Assembly (NCBI RefSeq): GCF_003600355.1
Contig: NZ_CP032416.1
Coordinates: forward strand, 1,136,183 to 1,200,182
Source of the DNA: Clostridium fermenticellae
GTDB lineage: Bacteria > Bacillota > Clostridia > Clostridiales > Clostridiaceae
Reading direction: 5' to 3'
Length of the DNA: 64,000 nt
Position numbers and translations under genes: made by a program. Every line of letters begins with the position of its first letter. Position 1 is the first letter of the stretch. The notes under the pieces are model-generated. The model was given only the letters and a program-made list of their open reading frames with translations, did not search any database and was not told the origin of the DNA. Shown piece after piece: positions 1 through 8,617 of the stretch.

Positions 1-386
1 TTAAGTATTCAGTGAAGATCTCAGTTAAGAAATTAAAGAACAATATATATGTGTTAGCGGACGAAGAAAAGTTATCACGTGCTGTAAATAATTTAATAAG
101 TAATTCTATAAGGTACGCGAAAACAACAGTTTCAATATCATCGGAAATTGTAGCAGATAGGGTTATATTAAAAATATCAGATAACGGTTCAGGCTTTAAA
201 GAGGATGAACTTCCCTATATATTTGATAGGTTTTATAAAGGTAAAAATGGAAAGTTTGGATTGGGATTATCCATAAGTAAAAATGTTATAGAGAAATTAA
301 ATGGCAGAATATATGCTTATAATACAGAAGATGGGGCAGAATTTACGGTTGAACTGCCGATATCAAATAAAATAAATTTTGCTTGA
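1..386 (+). CDS. Sensor histidine kinase, C-terminal ATPase domain (5' end outside window)
   Basis: This is the catalytic ATP-binding end of a two-component sensor kinase. The frame is open to the left edge (first full codon at base 3), so the gene starts before the window; the GTG at 12 is internal. Visible motifs are an N box (NNLISNSIRYA), a G1 box DNGSGF, an F box IFDRFYKG and a G2 box GKFGLGLS, the order expected of HATPase_c domains that phosphorylate a partner response regulator. No partner regulator lies downstream, so it is probably upstream. The stimulus cannot be told. The domain looks complete at its C-terminus. Confidence 0.85.
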   Translation, partial: KYSVKISVKKLKNNIYVLADEEKLSRAVNNLISNSIRYAKTTVSISSEIVADRVILKISDNGSGFKEDELPYIFDRFYKGKNGKFGLGLSISKNVIEKLNGRIYAYNTEDGAEFTVELPISNKINFA

Positions 387-416
387 CATATATGAGAATA
401 ATAATTATTGTATAAA
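383..416 (+). promoter_or_regulatory. Weak candidate promoter for the cyclophilin gene
   Basis: A TTGACA at 383-388, overlapping the kinase stop codon, is followed by TATAAA at 411-416. The 22-base spacer is longer than ideal. A small palindrome (AATAAT-a-ATTATT, 397-409) sits between the two boxes. This is pattern matching only; the AT-rich setting makes chance matches common. Confidence 0.25.
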
Positions 417-484
417 TGCGAGTAGTTTAATAAATATTTATATTTTTTTGTGGTAAATAATAATGAATGAAAGAAGGAATGAAA

Positions 485-1006
485 ATGAAAAATCCTATAG
501 TTACAATTGAAATGGAAAACGGAAAGAAGATAGATATAGAACTTTATCCAGATGTCGCACCAAACACAGTAAATAACTTTATATCTTTAGTTAAAAAAGG
601 GTTCTATAATGGTGTGGTTTTTCACAGAATAATACCTGGTTTTATGATTCAGGGTGGAGATCCTGAAGGTACAGGAATGGGAGGACCTGGATATTCAATT
701 AAAGGTGAGTTCTCAGGGAATGGTTTTAAGAATGATTTAAAGCACGAAAAAGGAGTGATTTCTATGGCTAGAACTATGGCTCCAGACTCTGCAGGTTCTC
801 AATTTTTTATAATGACAGATGATGCACCGCATTTAGATGGACAGTATGCTGCTTTTGGAAAGGTAATAAACGGTATAGATGAAGTAGAAAGAATAGTAAT
901 GGAGAAAAGAGACTATAATGATAAACCATATGATGATCAAAAAATGAAAAGTGTATCTGTAGAAACCTTTGATAAAGAGTATAAGGATCCAGAGATGATA
1001 CTGTGA
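485..1006 (+). CDS. Peptidyl-prolyl cis-trans isomerase, cyclophilin type
   Basis: A cytoplasmic cyclophilin of 173 residues that isomerises Xaa-Pro bonds during protein folding. There is no signal peptide. The core signature FHRIIPGFMIQGGDPEGTG runs from about residue 46 to 64 and includes the catalytic Arg48; SAGSQFFI and a LDGQYAAFGKV stretch complete the active-site wall. The start at 485 is chosen because the ribosome site GAAGGA (473-478) leaves 6 bases before it, whereas ATG at 467 or 479 would overlap or abut that site. Its last bases overlap the next gene by 4, so the two are probably co-translated. Confidence 0.93.
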   Translation: MKNPIVTIEMENGKKIDIELYPDVAPNTVNNFISLVKKGFYNGVVFHRIIPGFMIQGGDPEGTGMGGPGYSIKGEFSGNGFKNDLKHEKGVISMARTMAPDSAGSQFFIMTDDAPHLDGQYAAFGKVINGIDEVERIVMEKRDYNDKPYDDQKMKSVSVETFDKEYKDPEMIL

Positions 1007-1752
1007 ATAAAAAATTTAAGTTTGTTGTATTGTTTCTTGTTGTAATTATTATTGGGACTGGAGGGTTATATTTTAGTTTAAGTAAAAGTCATAATTCTAA
1101 AATAAAAGAAGTATACAAAAATTCATATAATATTTTGGCTATGGGGGATTCGCTTGCAAGAGGAACTGGTGATGAGACTGGAAAAGGTTTTGTAAATGAT
1201 TTTGCACTATTGTGGAAAAATAAAACAAATAGTTCTGTTAGTGTTGATAATATTGCTGTAAATGGTGATACATCTTCTGGACTTTTAAATATTGTAAAAA
1301 GACAGGAAACTGTTCAAGATATAAAGCAAGCGGATATTATATTTATATCCATTGGAGGAAATGAAATAAAGAATTTTTATTTTTCTGCTCAATCAAATGA
1401 ACTTACATTAGATAATGTAAAAGCGATAGAAAATAAATATTTTAGTAATCTTGAAGATATTTTTAAGTGTATAAAAAATGCTAATTCAAACTGTACAGTA
1501 GTATTTGTAGGCTTATATAATCCTTCAGAAGATAAATTGACATCAAGTGAAACTAATTTACTGGAATTTTGGAATCATATGACAGATAATTTTGTATCCA
1601 AATACGATGTTATATTTATTCCGACATATGATTTATTCAAGGGAAATACTAATAGATATCTTTCCTCAGATAAATTTCATCCTAATTCTCGTGGATATGA
1701 TATTATATCAAATAGAATATTTGATGTATTAAAAAATCATAATATTAAATAA
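1003..1752 (+). CDS. Membrane-anchored SGNH/GDSL hydrolase
   Basis: A 249-residue esterase-like protein. An N-terminal hydrophobic segment (about residues 6-25) without a lipobox suggests it is anchored outside the membrane. SGNH blocks are visible: GDSLARG with nucleophile Ser50, NGDTSSG, GGNE with Asn120, and the catalytic DKFHPNSRGY (Asp223, His226). The family cleaves lipid or carbohydrate esters; the substrate here is unknown, and YpmR-type GDSL proteins are the nearest type I recognise. It starts at GTG 1003 inside the end of the cyclophilin gene, with only a distant AAGGA (984-987 region), so translation may be coupled. A strong terminator follows at once. Confidence 0.8.
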   Translation: MNKKFKFVVLFLVVIIIGTGGLYFSLSKSHNSKIKEVYKNSYNILAMGDSLARGTGDETGKGFVNDFALLWKNKTNSSVSVDNIAVNGDTSSGLLNIVKRQETVQDIKQADIIFISIGGNEIKNFYFSAQSNELTLDNVKAIENKYFSNLEDIFKCIKNANSNCTVVFVGLYNPSEDKLTSSETNLLEFWNHMTDNFVSKYDVIFIPTYDLFKGNTNRYLSSDKFHPNSRGYDIISNRIFDVLKNHNIK

Positions 1753-1760
1753 TAAATAAA

Positions 1761-1817
1761 AAATTTAAAGGAATTATTCTAAAGTGGAGATTTTAGAATA
1801 ATTCCTTTAAATTTTTT
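1761..1817 (+). terminator. Intrinsic terminator after the SGNH hydrolase gene
   Basis: Bases 1761-1783 and 1792-1814 form a perfect 23-bp stem with an 8-base loop, followed by a short T run. It closes the cyclophilin-hydrolase unit and insulates spoIIGA from it. The stem is unusually long and perfect. Confidence 0.9.
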
Positions 1818-1830
1818 GGAAAATCATGTA

Positions 1831-1853
1831 AATCAAAAATATTATTTTTGATT
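1831..1853. repeat. Inverted repeat upstream of spoIIGA
   Basis: Arms AATCAAAAAT (1831-1840) and ATTTTTGATT (1844-1853) are perfect complements around a 3-base centre. No T run follows on the plus strand, so it is more likely a protein-binding palindrome than a terminator. It lies about 20-40 bases before the candidate spoIIGA promoter. Its function is unknown. Confidence 0.4.
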
Positions 1854-1869
1854 AAAAAATGACAAAAAA

Positions 1870-1902
1870 TTGAAATTAATAGGTATATAATATTGGTATA
1901 AA
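1870..1902 (+). promoter_or_regulatory. Candidate long-spacer promoter of spoIIGA-sigE
   Basis: TTGAAA (1870-1875) and TATAAA (1897-1902) are 21 bases apart. The Bacillus subtilis spoIIG promoter has an unusual 22-base spacer and needs Spo0A, so the long spacer is suggestive. TGACAAA (1860-1866) matches 5 of 7 positions of the Spo0A box TGTCGAA. A TATAAT at 1886-1891 has no usable -35 partner. Assignment is inferential. Confidence 0.3.
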
Positions 1903-1929
1903 TAATAAACACAGAGGTGAGAAATTTTA

Positions 1930-2730
1930 TTGATTGTATATATTGATGTTCTAATTCTGGAAAATGTAATAGTAAATTTTTTTTTGCTGTATTTGACTGC
2001 GAGAACTCTTAAAATAGAGATTAAATTTGTATATATATTTATTTCGGCTGTATTTGGAGGAATGTATACAATTGTACTTGTTTATCCTGCTCTATTTAGG
2101 TTCTCATCTATTTTATTTAAACTTCTTGCAGCGTTAATAATGGTATTTATAGCATTTAGATGTAAAGAGCTCAAATTGAATTTTAAAATTCTATGTATAT
2201 TTATTTTATATTCTATGGTACTTGCAGGTATGTGTATGTTTATAGAATATAATAATTCTATTTATGAAAATTATTTTGCTATATATGATTTTTCATATAA
2301 AAAGCTTATGATATCAATTATGTTGATTTATATGTGTATAGATAGAATATTAATTTATGTGAAAGATAAGAAAAGTATTAATAAGTTTGTATTTAAAGTT
2401 GATATTGTACTAGATAATAGTGTGAAAACAATAAATGCTTTTTTAGATACAGGAAACGAATTGAGAGAACCAGCTACAAATTTACCTGTAATAGTTGTCG
2501 AAGAATCAATTTTTAAAGATATTGATTTAAATGTATATGACAAGTTTTATATACCGTACAAGGTAATTAATGGACAAAGTGGAGTTATGAAAGGAATAAA
2601 ACCTAAATGTGTTGTTATACATGAGAATGATAAAAGTGAAAAAAAAGATGCTATAATTGCATTTTGCAATAAAAAATTAAGTGAATTTAATGAATATAAT
2701 GCTTTGCTTTCAAGAAGCATGACATTCTAG
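1930..2730 (+). CDS. spoIIGA: SpoIIGA, pro-SigE processing aspartic protease
   Basis: The membrane protease that cleaves the pro-sequence of pro-SigE in the mother cell after the forespore SpoIIR signal. The first roughly 150 residues hold several hydrophobic membrane segments; the C-terminal cytosolic half carries the aspartic-protease motif DTGNELREP with catalytic Asp173. At 266 residues it is a little shorter than the Bacillus protein of about 309. The start is TTG, 9 bases after AGAGGTGA (1913-1920). The next gene is sigE, its substrate, 31 bases downstream, as in other spore formers. Confidence 0.95.
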   Translation: MIVYIDVLILENVIVNFFLLYLTARTLKIEIKFVYIFISAVFGGMYTIVLVYPALFRFSSILFKLLAALIMVFIAFRCKELKLNFKILCIFILYSMVLAGMCMFIEYNNSIYENYFAIYDFSYKKLMISIMLIYMCIDRILIYVKDKKSINKFVFKVDIVLDNSVKTINAFLDTGNELREPATNLPVIVVEESIFKDIDLNVYDKFYIPYKVINGQSGVMKGIKPKCVVIHENDKSEKKDAIIAFCNKKLSEFNEYNALLSRSMTF

Positions 2731-2761
2731 AAAATACAAAAATGAAAAGGAGATGTAAACT

Positions 2762-3472
2762 GTGATGTTAAAATTAAAAATAGTTGCAAACAGAATACTT
2801 GCAAAATTAAAAATTTTTGTTAAAGATATTTACTATATAGGGGGAAATGATGTTTTGCCGCCTCCACTTAGTAAAAAAGAAGAAGACGATTTAGTAAGCA
2901 AACTTGTATCAGGTGATGAAAGTGTACGTTCTACACTTATAGAAAGAAATTTAAGATTAGTTGTTTACATAGCCAGGAAATTCGAAAATACTGGTGTAAA
3001 TGTTGAAGATTTAGTTTCAGTTGGTACCATAGGTCTCATAAAAGCAGTAAATACATTTGATCCGGAAAAGAAAATTAAACTCGCTACATATGCTTCAAGA
3101 TGCATAGAAAATGAAATACTTATGTATCTAAGAAGAAATAGTAAAGTTAAAGCGGAAATATCATTTTATGAACCATTGAATGTGGATTGGGATGGAAATG
3201 AACTATTACTTTCGGACATTCTAGGTACAGATAATGATGTAGTTTATAATTTGATTGAAGATGAAGTTGACAAGCAACTGCTTACCATAGCTATGAAAAA
3301 ATTAAATGACAGAGAAAAAGAAATAGTAAACTTAAGATTTGGTTTAAACGGCAAAATTGAAAAAACTCAAAAGGAAGTAGCTGATATGCTTGGTATATCT
3401 CAATCATATATTTCTAGGCTTGAAAAAAGAATAATAAAAAGACTAAAGAAAGAAATAAATAAAATGTTATAG
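2762..3472 (+). CDS. sigE: RNA polymerase sigma-E precursor
   Basis: The early mother-cell sporulation sigma factor. The 236-residue product keeps the amphipathic pro-sequence (about residues 1-27) followed by DIYYIGG, where SpoIIGA cleaves in Bacillus. Region 2 includes [17 protein letters not shown] and [18 protein letters not shown]; region 4 ends with a helix-turn-helix [18 protein letters not shown]. Start could be GTG 2762 (9 bases after AGGAG at 2748-2752) or ATG 2765; the former is kept. It is followed by sigG after a 74-base gap that contains its own promoter. Confidence 0.96.
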   Translation: MMLKLKIVANRILAKLKIFVKDIYYIGGNDVLPPPLSKKEEDDLVSKLVSGDESVRSTLIERNLRLVVYIARKFENTGVNVEDLVSVGTIGLIKAVNTFDPEKKIKLATYASRCIENEILMYLRRNSKVKAEISFYEPLNVDWDGNELLLSDILGTDNDVVYNLIEDEVDKQLLTIAMKKLNDREKEIVNLRFGLNGKIEKTQKEVADMLGISQSYISRLEKRIIKRLKKEINKML

Positions 3473-3483
3473 GATTGTCTTTA

Positions 3484-3513
3484 GTATAAAAAATTGCTCC
3501 TTAGGAAACAATT
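3484..3513 (+). promoter_or_regulatory. Sigma-F-type promoter before sigG
   Basis: GTATA (3484-3488), a 15-base spacer, then GGAAACAATT (3504-3513). Both boxes match the Bacillus sigma-F consensus (GYWTA and GGNRANANTW) at every defined position. Sigma-F is the known activator of sigG in the forespore, and transcription would start about 25 bases before the sigG ATG. The match is direct; use in this organism is inferred. Confidence 0.65.
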
Positions 3514-3546
3514 TAAATGCTATCTATTCTAAAGGGGCGATACTTT

Positions 3547-4320
3547 ATGACAATTAATAAAGTTGAAATTTGCGGAGTAAACACAGCAAAACTACCAGTT
3601 TTAAAAGAAAAAGAGATGAAAAAACTTTTAATCCAAATGAAAGATGGAGATGAAAGCGCTAGGGATGTTTTTATTAAAGGAAATCTAAGGTTGGTACTTA
3701 GTGTAATTCAGAGATTTAATAACAGAGGTGAAAATATTGATGACTTATTTCAAGTTGGATGTATAGGTCTTATAAAGTCAATAGACAATTTTGATTTAAG
3801 CCAAAATGTTAAGTTTTCGACCTATGCTGTACCAATGATAATTGGAGAGATAAAAAGGTATTTAAGGGATAACAATTCAATAAGAGTAAGCAGATCTTTG
3901 AGGGATATTGCTTATAGAGCCTTACAGGTTAGAGATCGACTGGTCGGAAAAAACAATAAGGAACCAACTATATCACAGATAGCCAAAGAACTTGATATTC
4001 CAAGAGAGGAAGTGGTTTTTGCATTAGATGCTATTCAGGATCCAGTATCATTATTTGAACCTATATATCATGATGGCGGAGATGCAATATATGTAATGGA
4101 TCAAATAAGTGATAATAAGAATGGTGATGATAGCTGGCTTGAGAATATATCAATCAAGGAGGCTATGAAAAAATTGAATGATAGGGAAAAACTTATATTA
4201 AATTTAAGATTTTTTGACGGAAGGACTCAAATGGAAGTTGCAGACGAAATAGGGATATCCCAAGCTCAGGTTTCCAGATTGGAGAAAACAGCATTAAGAC
4301 ATATGAGGAAGTATGTGTAA
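3547..4320 (+). CDS. sigG: RNA polymerase sigma-G, late forespore sigma factor
   Basis: Directs late forespore transcription (for example spore DNA-protection proteins). The 257-residue protein begins MTINKVEICGVNTAKLP, which matches the conserved SigG N-terminus, so ATG 3547 after AAAGGGGCGAT is chosen over ATG 3517. Region 2 (NLRLVLSVIQRFNNRGE, FQVGCIGLIKSIDNFDL, STYAVPMIIGEIKRYLRD), region 3 (SRSLRDIAY) and region 4 with GISQAQVSRLEK are intact. No pro-sequence is present, as expected. It follows sigE in the order found across spore formers, with its own promoter. Confidence 0.96.
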   Translation: MTINKVEICGVNTAKLPVLKEKEMKKLLIQMKDGDESARDVFIKGNLRLVLSVIQRFNNRGENIDDLFQVGCIGLIKSIDNFDLSQNVKFSTYAVPMIIGEIKRYLRDNNSIRVSRSLRDIAYRALQVRDRLVGKNNKEPTISQIAKELDIPREEVVFALDAIQDPVSLFEPIYHDGGDAIYVMDQISDNKNGDDSWLENISIKEAMKKLNDREKLILNLRFFDGRTQMEVADEIGISQAQVSRLEKTALRHMRKYV

Positions 4321-4350
4321 TTATATTATTTTATAGTATGTATTATTTTT

Positions 4351-4388
4351 AACCTGAAGTAAATATAAAAATGTTTATTTCAGGTTTT
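4351..4388 (+). terminator. Terminator after sigG
   Basis: Arms AACCTGAA (4351-4358) and TTCAGGTT (4379-4386), extended by weak AAA/TTT pairing, are followed by further T residues. It ends the spoIIGA-sigE-sigG unit. Confidence 0.75.
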
Positions 4389-4490
4389 CATATTTATCTG
4401 CCTAAATTTATTTCATCAAAGAATATAAATATACATATAATGTAGGGATGAAAGTAATTAAATTTTTATAATTTTAAGGAGGCGGATAAT

Positions 4491-4757
4491 ATGGAAGAGA
4501 ACGAGAGTTTATATTCTATAGCAAATCTGAAGGCTATGGAGGTTATAGATATAAATACGGGGACTAAAATCGGATTTATAAAGGATTTTAAAGTAGATTG
4601 TGAATCAAATAAGGTAGTATCTATAATAATACCATCCAGCAAGATATCGTGGTTTGGGAAAAATGATGATATAGAAATTCCATGGGAAAATATATCTAAA
4701 ATAGGTGTTGATGTTATATTGGTCAATGGAGAAGAATTTATATTGAATAATAAATAA
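4491..4757 (+). CDS. YlmC/YmxH-family PRC-barrel protein
   Basis: A small (88-residue) single-domain PRC-barrel protein. The YlmC/YmxH family is conserved in spore formers and linked to sporulation by distribution, but its biochemical role is not established. Visible here: SIANLKAMEVIDINTGTKIG at the N-terminus, a central IPSSKISWFGKNDDIEIPWE turn, and a C-terminal strand. ATG 4491 follows an excellent AAGGAGGCGG. It stands alone between the sigG terminator and nrdR; CATATAAT at 4434-4441 is a possible -10 box but lacks a clear -35. Confidence 0.8.
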   Translation: MEENESLYSIANLKAMEVIDINTGTKIGFIKDFKVDCESNKVVSIIIPSSKISWFGKNDDIEIPWENISKIGVDVILVNGEEFILNNK

Positions 4758-4866
4758 ATATGGTTAATTTATTGTGACTTTAAAATTATAAATACTACAA
4801 ATTTTTTGCAAACAGTGTATAATATATAGAGAGATATTTAGAGTTAAAAGAAGGACGTGAATGGAT

Positions 4867-5322
4867 GTGAAGTGCCCTTATTGTGGTTATAGTGAAAGCA
4901 AGGTAGTTGATTCTAGATCTACTGAAGACAATATGGCAATTAGAAGAAGGAGAGAGTGTCTAAAATGTAATAAGAGATACACTACTTATGAAAAGATTGA
5001 AAATATACCAATACTGGTAATAAAGAAAAATATGAATAGAGAGTATTTTGACAGAAATAAAATAATAAATGGATTAATAAAAGCATGTCAGAAAAGACCT
5101 GTTTCCAGAAAAGAAATTGAAAATGTAGCTTATAAAATAGAAAAACGAATAAGTAATAATATGACAACCGAAATTAGTTCAAAAGATATAGGTGAAATGA
5201 TAATGGAAAGCTTGAAAGATCTTGATGAAATTTCGTATGTTAGATTTGCTTCTGTGTATAGACAGTTTAAAGATGTAAATACTTTTATGGAAGAAATAAA
5301 GAATTTAATTGCACACAAATAA
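4867..5322 (+). CDS. nrdR: Transcriptional repressor NrdR
   Basis: Zinc- and nucleotide-binding repressor of ribonucleotide reductase genes. The N-terminal zinc ribbon has CPYC and CLKC pairs around an RRRREC stretch; the rest is an ATP-cone ([16 protein letters not shown]). GTG 4867 is chosen: it gives the canonical MKCPYC start, and the site AAGGACGTGA (4851-4860) leaves a normal spacing, whereas ATG 4861 is only 3 bases from the GGACG core. That makes 151 residues, the family length. No ribonucleotide reductase gene is in the window, so it acts in trans. Confidence 0.95.
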   Translation: MKCPYCGYSESKVVDSRSTEDNMAIRRRRECLKCNKRYTTYEKIENIPILVIKKNMNREYFDRNKIINGLIKACQKRPVSRKEIENVAYKIEKRISNNMTTEISSKDIGEMIMESLKDLDEISYVRFASVYRQFKDVNTFMEEIKNLIAHK

Positions 5323-5356
5323 ATGGAATACTTTTATGTATGCCATTTATTTTTTA
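5321..5356 (+). terminator. Terminator after nrdR
   Basis: Stem AAATGG/CCATTT (5321-5326, 5343-5348) extended by ATAC/GTAT after one mismatch, with a 6-base loop and a T-rich tail. It overlaps the nrdR stop codon. Confidence 0.7.
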
Positions 5357-5457
5357 TATCCAATCTGGGTATGACGGTTAAAATATATTGATAATGGTGA
5401 TATGTTGTTTGAAAAATGTTAAAATATCATTAAATCATATAATAAAGGAGAATTGTT

Positions 5458-6156
5458 ATGAAGGATTTTATGGTGGATGGATATAAATTCATAAAGGTAC
5501 CTTTTGAGGGGGCCGAAATGGTATTTTCTACGGCATATAATAATTTGGACTTTGACAGAAAAAAAGAAGTTGGTATGGAGAATATACAGAATATAAAAAA
5601 ATGGTTTGATGTGAATGAAGTTGGATTTTTAAGTCAAATTCATAGTGATAAAATCATAAATTATGATGGAAAAAAGCACGAAGCGGATGCACTTATAACC
5701 GATAAAAAAAATATAGCAATTGGAGTTTTTACTGCAGATTGTGTCCCGGTCTTATTATATGATACTGAAAAACATGTTTCAGCTGCAGTTCATAGTGGAT
5801 GGAGAGGAACTTTCAGTTGTATAGTGTATAAAACTATTGAAAAGATGAAAAATGAATATAACTGCACCTGTAATAACATTGCAGCAGTTATTGGACCTCA
5901 TATTCATCAGTGCTGCTATGAAGTAAGTGATGAACTTATAGAAAAATTCGTTAATAATCCAATGTATAAAGGCGTTGATATACATGATGGCAGGTACCTT
6001 AGTATGCAAAATTGTATTATACATCAACTTAAATTAGAAGATGTTAAAGATATAAGAAACTTAGATATATGCACTTTCTGTTCAAAGGAATATGAGACAC
6101 ATTCTTATAGAAAAAATCAGGATGGAAGGATGTTTTCTTTTATATTTCTTAAATAA
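5458..6156 (+). CDS. pgeF: Peptidoglycan editing factor PgeF (YlmD/YfiH, laccase-like domain)
   Basis: A 232-residue cytoplasmic Cu/Zn-fold protein of the DUF152 family. In Escherichia coli YfiH hydrolyses wrongly incorporated L-Ser from the UDP-MurNAc-peptide precursor; older names call it polyphenol oxidase. Metal-site motifs are visible: SQIHSD, TADCVPVLLYD, AVHSGWRGT and GPHIHQCCYEV. The start follows AAAGGAG. It precedes phoP by 22 bases and may be read into phoPR, although the functions are not obviously linked. In Bacillus the homologue ylmD lies near division genes instead. Confidence 0.88.
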   Translation: MKDFMVDGYKFIKVPFEGAEMVFSTAYNNLDFDRKKEVGMENIQNIKKWFDVNEVGFLSQIHSDKIINYDGKKHEADALITDKKNIAIGVFTADCVPVLLYDTEKHVSAAVHSGWRGTFSCIVYKTIEKMKNEYNCTCNNIAAVIGPHIHQCCYEVSDELIEKFVNNPMYKGVDIHDGRYLSMQNCIIHQLKLEDVKDIRNLDICTFCSKEYETHSYRKNQDGRMFSFIFLK

Positions 6157-6178
6157 ATGTTTACAGGGAGGAAGTATT

Positions 6179-6865
6179 ATGTCATCAGAAAAAATACTGA
6201 TAGTAGATGATGAGGAACATATATGCGAGCTTTTAAAATTTAATTTACAAAATAGTGGATATAAAACCCTTGTATCAAATAACGGGGTAGATGCACTAAA
6301 AATAGTTAAACAGCAAATGCCAGATCTTGTATTATTAGATTTAATGCTTCCTGGTATGGATGGATATGATGTATGCAAAGAGATAAGAAAGAGTCTGGAT
6401 ATATCAATAATAATGATAACAGCAAAAGGAGAGGAATTTGATAAAGTACTTGGTCTTGAACTTGGAGCTGATGATTATATTACAAAACCCTTTTCAATAA
6501 GAGAATTGTTAGCTAGGGTTAAAGCTGTGCTAAGAAGGGCATCATCTGAAAAAATAGATAAATCATTTGTTTTTGGTAATATAGTTGTTAATTTTGAAAA
6601 ACATGATATAACTAGAAAAGGGTTAAAATTGGATTTAACTCTAAAGGAATTTGAGTTACTGGAGATTTTAATAAAAAATCGAGGAAAGGTTATGACTAGG
6701 GATTTTTTACTTGATAAAATATGGGGATATGAATATGTTGGAGAAACTAGAACCGTAGATGTTCATATAAGACATTTACGCCAAAAAGTAGAAGAGGATG
6801 ATAAAAATCCTAGATATATAGAGACCATTAGAGGAGTTGGATATAGATTTAATCAAGAAAATTGA
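6179..6865 (+). CDS. phoP: PhoP-type response regulator (OmpR family)
   Basis: DNA-binding partner of the kinase encoded next. The receiver domain shows IVDDEEH, the phosphorylation site in LLDLMLPGMDG, Thr in MITAKGE and Lys in ITKPFS. The C-terminal winged helix includes LTLKEFELLEIL and the recognition region TVDVHIRHLRQK. ATG 6179 follows GGGAGGAAG and gives 228 residues, the usual length; an upstream in-frame ATG at 6092 lies inside pgeF and is rejected. The target is very likely the pst operon downstream, which has a Pho-box array, so it is named phoP by context. Confidence 0.88.
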   Translation: MSSEKILIVDDEEHICELLKFNLQNSGYKTLVSNNGVDALKIVKQQMPDLVLLDLMLPGMDGYDVCKEIRKSLDISIIMITAKGEEFDKVLGLELGADDYITKPFSIRELLARVKAVLRRASSEKIDKSFVFGNIVVNFEKHDITRKGLKLDLTLKEFELLEILIKNRGKVMTRDFLLDKIWGYEYVGETRTVDVHIRHLRQKVEEDDKNPRYIETIRGVGYRFNQEN

Positions 6866-6879
6866 TTTGGGTGAATAAA

Positions 6880-8583
6880 ATGAAAAAAAAATTAATGATT
6901 TCAATGGTCACAACACTAGTTTTTACATTAATTATAGTAACAATATTGTTTGTTGTAATTGAAAACTATGAATATATTCAAAATATAAAACAAAATCTTA
7001 AGGTAAATAATCAGATTATAATAAATGTAATTAAGAATAACAATGATGAGTATAATAGTACATTATTTACTAAAAGTTTTAACAATGATGATATACGTGA
7101 GACTCTTATAGATAAAAATGGTAAGGTTATAAGTGATACTGTGGCAAAGGCTTCAAGTATGGAAAATCATAATGAAAGATATGAAGTTATTGAAGCAAGG
7201 AAATATGGCACTGGTTATAGTATAAGAAACAGTAAAACAATTGGAACAAAGACTCTTTATTTTGCAACGGCGTTTGACAATGGATACGTTTTAAGAAGCG
7301 CTATGACAACTCAAATTATAAAGGGATTAGAAAGCAATTATTTAAAATATTATATAATGATAGTGCTGCTTTCTGTTGTGGTATCTATTATATTTGCTTT
7401 AAAATTATCAAGTGGCATAGTAAGACCACTTAAGGATTTAGAGGTTACAACTGATAGAATTGCAACTGGAAGACTTGATGAGAGGGTTAATATAGTAACT
7501 GATGATGAAATAGGCCAGCTTGGTATCACCTTTAATAATATGGCGGAAAAATTGCAAAAAACTATTGAAGATGCATTTGATAAACAAAATAAATTGGAAG
7601 CTATATTAAAAAGTATGGATAGTGGTGTTATAGCTGTAGATAAAAACCTTAATATTATAATGATAAATCCATATGCTAAAGAAATTTTTGGAATAGATAA
7701 TGATATAATAGGCAAAAAATTATTGTACAATATAAGGGATTTCGAATTTGAAAGCATATTAAAGGAAGGTTCTGATGAATATAAAGAGATTAAGATACTT
7801 TCACCTAAGGAAAGAGAATTGAGAATAAAAACTGCTGATATAATAAATACGAGTAGAGAGAAAATAGGGGTTGTAGCAGTAGTTCAAGATGTCACAGATA
7901 TAAAAAAATTGGAGAATATGAGGTCACAGTTTGTGGCAAATGTTTCACATGAACTCAAGACCCCGTTAACATCAATCAAAGGTTTCGCTGAGACATTGAG
8001 ATATGTTGATGATAAATTAAATAAGGAGAAATTTTTAGATATAATAGACGATGAAGTAAATAGGCTCACAAGGCTGATAGATGATATACTTACGCTGTCA
8101 CACATAGAGAATGATCGTGAAGAAAAAAATGAAAAGATAGATGTGAATGATATTATAACAGATGTTTTTAATCTTGTCAGAAATTTGGCAAGCAAGAAAA
8201 ATATAAAACTTGAATTTATTAGAGATAAGAGGCAAATACTGTATGGCGATAAAGATAGATTCAAACAAATGATCATAAACTTAGTTGATAATGCTATAAA
8301 ATATTCAAATAATGGTGCCGAAGTCAGCGTTACCACAAAAACTGTGAATGGCAATTGTGTAATAGAAGTAAAAGATACCGGGGTTGGTATACCAGAAGAA
8401 CATATAGGAAGCTTGTTTGAAAGGTTTTATAGAGTTGATAAAGCAAGATCGAGGAAGCAGGGGGGAACAGGGCTTGGACTTGCTATAGTAAAACATATAA
8501 TTATTTCGTTCAACGGAAATATAAAAGTAGAAAGCAAACCCGGAAAAGGAAGCAAATTTATTATATCAATCCCCTTAAAGTAA
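6880..8583 (+). CDS. phoR: PhoR-type sensor histidine kinase
   Basis: Membrane sensor that phosphorylates the adjacent regulator. Domains in order across 567 residues: TM1 (about 7-27), an extracellular sensor of about 120 residues, TM2 (about 150-172), HAMP, a PAS domain, HisKA with the phospho-His in ANVSHELKTPLTSIKG, and HATPase with NLVDNAIKYS, DTGVGIP and GGTGLGLAI. It starts at ATG 6880 after GGGTGA, just past the end of phoP; TTG 6862 would overlap phoP. The TM-sensor-TM-HAMP-PAS order is that of PhoR/WalK kinases; its position before pstS favours PhoR. Confidence 0.88.
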   Translation: MKKKLMISMVTTLVFTLIIVTILFVVIENYEYIQNIKQNLKVNNQIIINVIKNNNDEYNSTLFTKSFNNDDIRETLIDKNGKVISDTVAKASSMENHNERYEVIEARKYGTGYSIRNSKTIGTKTLYFATAFDNGYVLRSAMTTQIIKGLESNYLKYYIMIVLLSVVVSIIFALKLSSGIVRPLKDLEVTTDRIATGRLDERVNIVTDDEIGQLGITFNNMAEKLQKTIEDAFDKQNKLEAILKSMDSGVIAVDKNLNIIMINPYAKEIFGIDNDIIGKKLLYNIRDFEFESILKEGSDEYKEIKILSPKERELRIKTADIINTSREKIGVVAVVQDVTDIKKLENMRSQFVANVSHELKTPLTSIKGFAETLRYVDDKLNKEKFLDIIDDEVNRLTRLIDDILTLSHIENDREEKNEKIDVNDIITDVFNLVRNLASKKNIKLEFIRDKRQILYGDKDRFKQMIINLVDNAIKYSNNGAEVSVTTKTVNGNCVIEVKDTGVGIPEEHIGSLFERFYRVDKARSRKQGGTGLGLAIVKHIIISFNGNIKVESKPGKGSKFIISIPLK

Positions 8584-8617
8584 AATAAAAAGGACAAAAT
8601 ATATATAAAAAAGATGT

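Noticed and set aside
2496-2502. Perfect Spo0A box TGTCGAA
   Set aside because: It is inside the spoIIGA coding region, far from a start; chance occurrence is likely.
7884-8354. 156-codon open frame on the minus strand
   Set aside because: It is antisense to the conserved kinase domain of phoR, has no ribosome site or family features, and arises from AT-rich codon bias.
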